Shown piece after piece: positions 5,714 to 6,968 of a stretch of DNA of 6,968 bases. Below the pieces are notes generated by a model. That model saw only the letters and a program-made list of their open reading frames with translations, was not told the DNA's origin and did no database searches. Numbering within the stretch: the stretch's first letter is position 1; every line of letters starts with the position of its first letter. Origin of the DNA: Calditrichota bacterium (GTDB taxonomy: Bacteria; Electryoneota; RPQS01); assembly GCA_020057985.1 (NCBI GenBank), contig JAGVEU010000390.1, forward strand, positions 1-6,968. Direction: 5' to 3'. The translations under genes were made by a program, and so were the position numbers.

Positions 5714-5861
5714 GGGTTTTTTAATGTCTGATAGCGACTTTTTATCCTATTGTTTATTATGGCGTAAGCATAAAAAAACCACTCCTATCCCCGAAATATT
5801 TGTGAAAAAGAGCGCGCTTTGTGTAATTCATGCCTCCTTTTCGCAAGAGCTACCCGCGTGT
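5714..5861. other. AT-rich non-coding spacer
   Basis: Part of the 499-base gap between the rhomboid and the RRM gene. It is markedly A/T-rich with A and T runs (5715-5721, 5772-5778) and holds no plausible reading frame with a start signal. It lies directly upstream of the RRM promoter candidate and could act as an UP-element or curved DNA, which cannot be decided by eye. Confidence 0.4.
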
Positions 5862-5971
5862 TATAGTGTTTCTTGAAAAGGTTCCGACATGTGCGCCGAG
5901 CAGGGTTAAGGTCCTCCGCAACCCTGCCGGAATCTTATGTCAGATTGTCTTCGAGAACTGCTATATTTTCA
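5862..5971 (-). repeat. Inverted-repeat arm C2, right of the RRM gene
   Basis: Reverse-complement partner of 4993-5128. The identical 29-base core is at 5882-5910. Compared with C1 it lacks about 26 internal bases, so its pairing halves, GCAGGGTT and AACCCTGC on the minus strand (5903-5910 region and 5918-5928 region), are only 12 nt apart and can form an 8-bp hairpin. It lies 30-100 bases past the rhomboid stop and may serve as a 3' stem-loop for that transcript, although no U tract follows. Confidence 0.75.
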
Positions 5972-5996
5972 ATTTGGGATTTGGAATTTGGGATTT
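5971..5996. repeat. Tandem 12-bp repeat
   Basis: AATTTGGGATTT occurs twice (5971-5982 and 5985-5996) separated by GG, directly between arm C2 and the stop codon of the rhomboid gene. Confidence 0.8.
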
Positions 5997-6000
5997 TCCC

Positions 6001-6804
6001 CTACTTCCACTCCTTGTCGCGGAGGAGTTTGCTGGCTTTCTCCAATCGCTTCTGCTCGGCTTTCGACAGACCCTCCATGCCGACACGGTTGATCTTGTCA
6101 AGCAAGTCGTCCACTTCCTTGCGGATTTTTTCGATCTCCCGCTCTTCCCGTTCTTTTGCGGCTCGTTCGCGGCGTTCTTTCCAATTGCCGGAGTCAAGCA
6201 TTCCACTGAAGAGACGATGCCGTTTCAGATAGACATAGCCGATCACCATTCCGCCCAAGTGCGCAAGATGCGCCACTCCGCTTGTTGCATTGAAGCTGGA
6301 GACAAACTCGATCCCTCCAAAAATCAGGGCAAACCACTTGGCTTTGAGCGGAATCACGAACCAGACGTAGATGATATTTTCGGGAAACAACACCGCATAG
6401 GCCACGAGTAATCCGTAGATTGCACCGGATGCACCGACTGTCGGAATCTGCGAGCCCATGTTAAACAAGAAATAGCATAGCCCGCCGCCGAGTCCGGTCA
6501 TCAGATAATACTTGACAAACTCGCGCGAACCCCATACTCGTTCCAGCATCGAGCCGAACAACCACAGCGCGAGCATGTTGAAGAAAATATGCCCGATTCC
6601 GCCATGCAGGAACATGTAGGTGAAGATCTGCCACACGGCGCCGTGCGCAAACGAGTACGGCACCAGACCGAAGGTGTATGCAAAATAACCCTCCAGCCCG
6701 AAAATCTGCTGTACGGCAAAAATGGTCACGTTGGCCAGAATCAGAAATTTGACAATTTCCGTCCAGCCAAGATCTATGTCTGAGATGATGCGATTCTTCT
6801 GCAA
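6001..6804 (-). CDS. Rhomboid-family intramembrane serine protease with helical C-terminal domain
   Basis: A 267-residue membrane protein with about six membrane helices between residues 17 and 195 and a hydrophilic C-terminal domain. The catalytic Ser126 is in GASG (124-127), and the partner His182 is in AHLGG (181-185). The oxyanion-side motif is H67-x4-H72-x3-N76 (HGGIGHIFFN), as in rhomboid peptidases, so the enzyme should be active. It cleaves transmembrane segments of substrate proteins within the lipid bilayer; the substrate is unknown. Residues 207-235 are a charged Arg/Glu/Lys helix, probably coiled coil, followed by a conserved-looking helical module (EVDDLLDKINRVGMEGLSKAE onward to 263), like the C-terminal domain found on rhomboids of Bacteroidota-type bacteria (DUF6576-like, from memory). 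The start is TTG at 6804; a TAG two codons upstream in frame rules out a longer protein, no ATG precedes the first helix, and no SD is visible, so the start is provisional. Confidence 0.92.
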   Translation of the reverse strand: MQKNRIISDIDLGWTEIVKFLILANVTIFAVQQIFGLEGYFAYTFGLVPYSFAHGAVWQIFTYMFLHGGIGHIFFNMLALWLFGSMLERVWGSREFVKYYLMTGLGGGLCYFLFNMGSQIPTVGASGAIYGLLVAYAVLFPENIIYVWFVIPLKAKWFALIFGGIEFVSSFNATSGVAHLAHLGGMVIGYVYLKRHRLFSGMLDSGNWKERRERAAKEREEREIEKIRKEVDDLLDKINRVGMEGLSKAEQKRLEKASKLLRDKEWK

Positions 6805-6846
6805 GGTCTATGATTTAGTGATTTGGATGATAAGAATAAGACTCAA

Positions 6847-6862
6847 CCCCCCTGCCCCCCAA
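6847..6862. repeat. Fragment of the C-run element
   Basis: Two runs of six C separated by TG, followed by AAGCAAG, resemble the left arm of the element at 4826-4968 (C run, TA, C run, CGAGCAG). The G-run half is missing, so this is a remnant or a chance low-complexity match. Confidence 0.35.
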
Positions 6863-6887
6863 GCAAGTTCACTACTGTCTCAATGAT

Positions 6888-6906
6888 TTGTGAAGTAGTT
6901 TCACAA
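6888..6906. promoter_or_regulatory. Operator-like palindrome upstream of the rhomboid gene
   Basis: TTGTGAA and TTCACAA form a perfect 7-bp inverted repeat around GTAGT, 84 bases upstream of the TTG start. The half-site resembles Crp/Fnr-type TGTGA, but the spacing between TGTGA and TCACA is 7 rather than the canonical 6. It could be a binding site for a dimeric regulator. Confidence 0.3.
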
Positions 6907-6918
6907 GGATTTTGCCTG

Positions 6919-6945
6919 CGGGATCGGCTGCTTGCAGCCGACCCG
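6919..6945. repeat. Intergenic hairpin at the right edge
   Basis: CGGG (6919-6922), a bulged A, and TCGGCTG (6924-6930) pair with CAGCCGA (6935-6941) and CCCG (6942-6945) around CTTG, giving 11 bp with one bulge. No T tract follows on either strand. It may be a terminator remnant for a gene beyond the window or another dispersed palindromic repeat. Confidence 0.5.
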
Positions 6946-6968
6946 AATGGCCGACAGAACAGGAAACA

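Noticed and set aside
5830..6411. Plus-strand open frame of 193 codons opposite the rhomboid 3' end
   Set aside because: It runs through repeat arm C2 and antisense to the coiled-coil part of the rhomboid; no SD or family resemblance.
6888..6906. Canonical Crp/Fnr binding site
   Set aside because: The half-sites TGTGA and TCACA are 7 bases apart instead of 6, so only a generic operator-like palindrome is claimed.

Overview
The window carries five intact protein genes, all on the minus strand, plus the last 29 codons of an IS630-type transposase on the plus strand at the left edge. There is no rRNA, tRNA or universally conserved marker, so taxonomy is soft. A lipoprotein cytochrome c with a short collagen-like GXY stretch after its lipid cysteine, a multi-membrane-span SpoIIE receptor phosphatase, a rhomboid with a helical C-terminal domain and a small RRM protein fit a Gram-negative, free-living, respiring bacterium. 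My best guess is one of the poorly cultured FCB-type lineages, held with low confidence. Shine-Dalgarno signals are clear for two genes (cytochrome, RRM) and weak or absent for three.

Layout from left to right. 1-90: transposase tail. 91-240: a degenerate intergenic repeat with inverted ends. 279-1230: a strong hairpin, then the diheme cytochrome c lipoprotein (GTG start, good SD, its own TTGACT-17-TATATT promoter at 1324-1352). 1365-1997: 3-methyladenine DNA glycosylase I (tag). 2045-2145: a second copy of the repeat, with two hairpins. 2168-4687: an 839-residue membrane-anchored GAF-SpoIIE serine phosphatase. 4688-5140: non-coding, with a C/G-run palindromic element and one arm of a larger inverted repeat. 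5141-5501: a near-perfect intrinsic terminator and a 100-residue RRM RNA-binding protein with a leader of roughly 175 nt. 5862-5971: the second arm of the inverted repeat. 6001-6804: rhomboid protease. 6805-6968: a non-coding edge with an operator-like palindrome and a hairpin.

The genes do not look like one pathway. Each appears to be its own transcription unit: the gaps are 130 to 500 bases, several have recognisable promoters, and two have hairpins just past the stop. Themes are DNA alkylation repair, periplasmic electron transfer, a receptor-like phosphatase that probably controls an anti-anti-sigma switch encoded elsewhere, membrane proteolysis, and an RNA-binding protein of the cold-induced type.

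The less ordinary content is between the genes. At least three families of short dispersed repeats are present. A pair of about 110-135 bp inverted copies brackets the RRM unit. A 16-base motif brackets tag and is read into its C-terminal codons. No defence island, CRISPR array, phage region or clearly new multi-gene system is visible.
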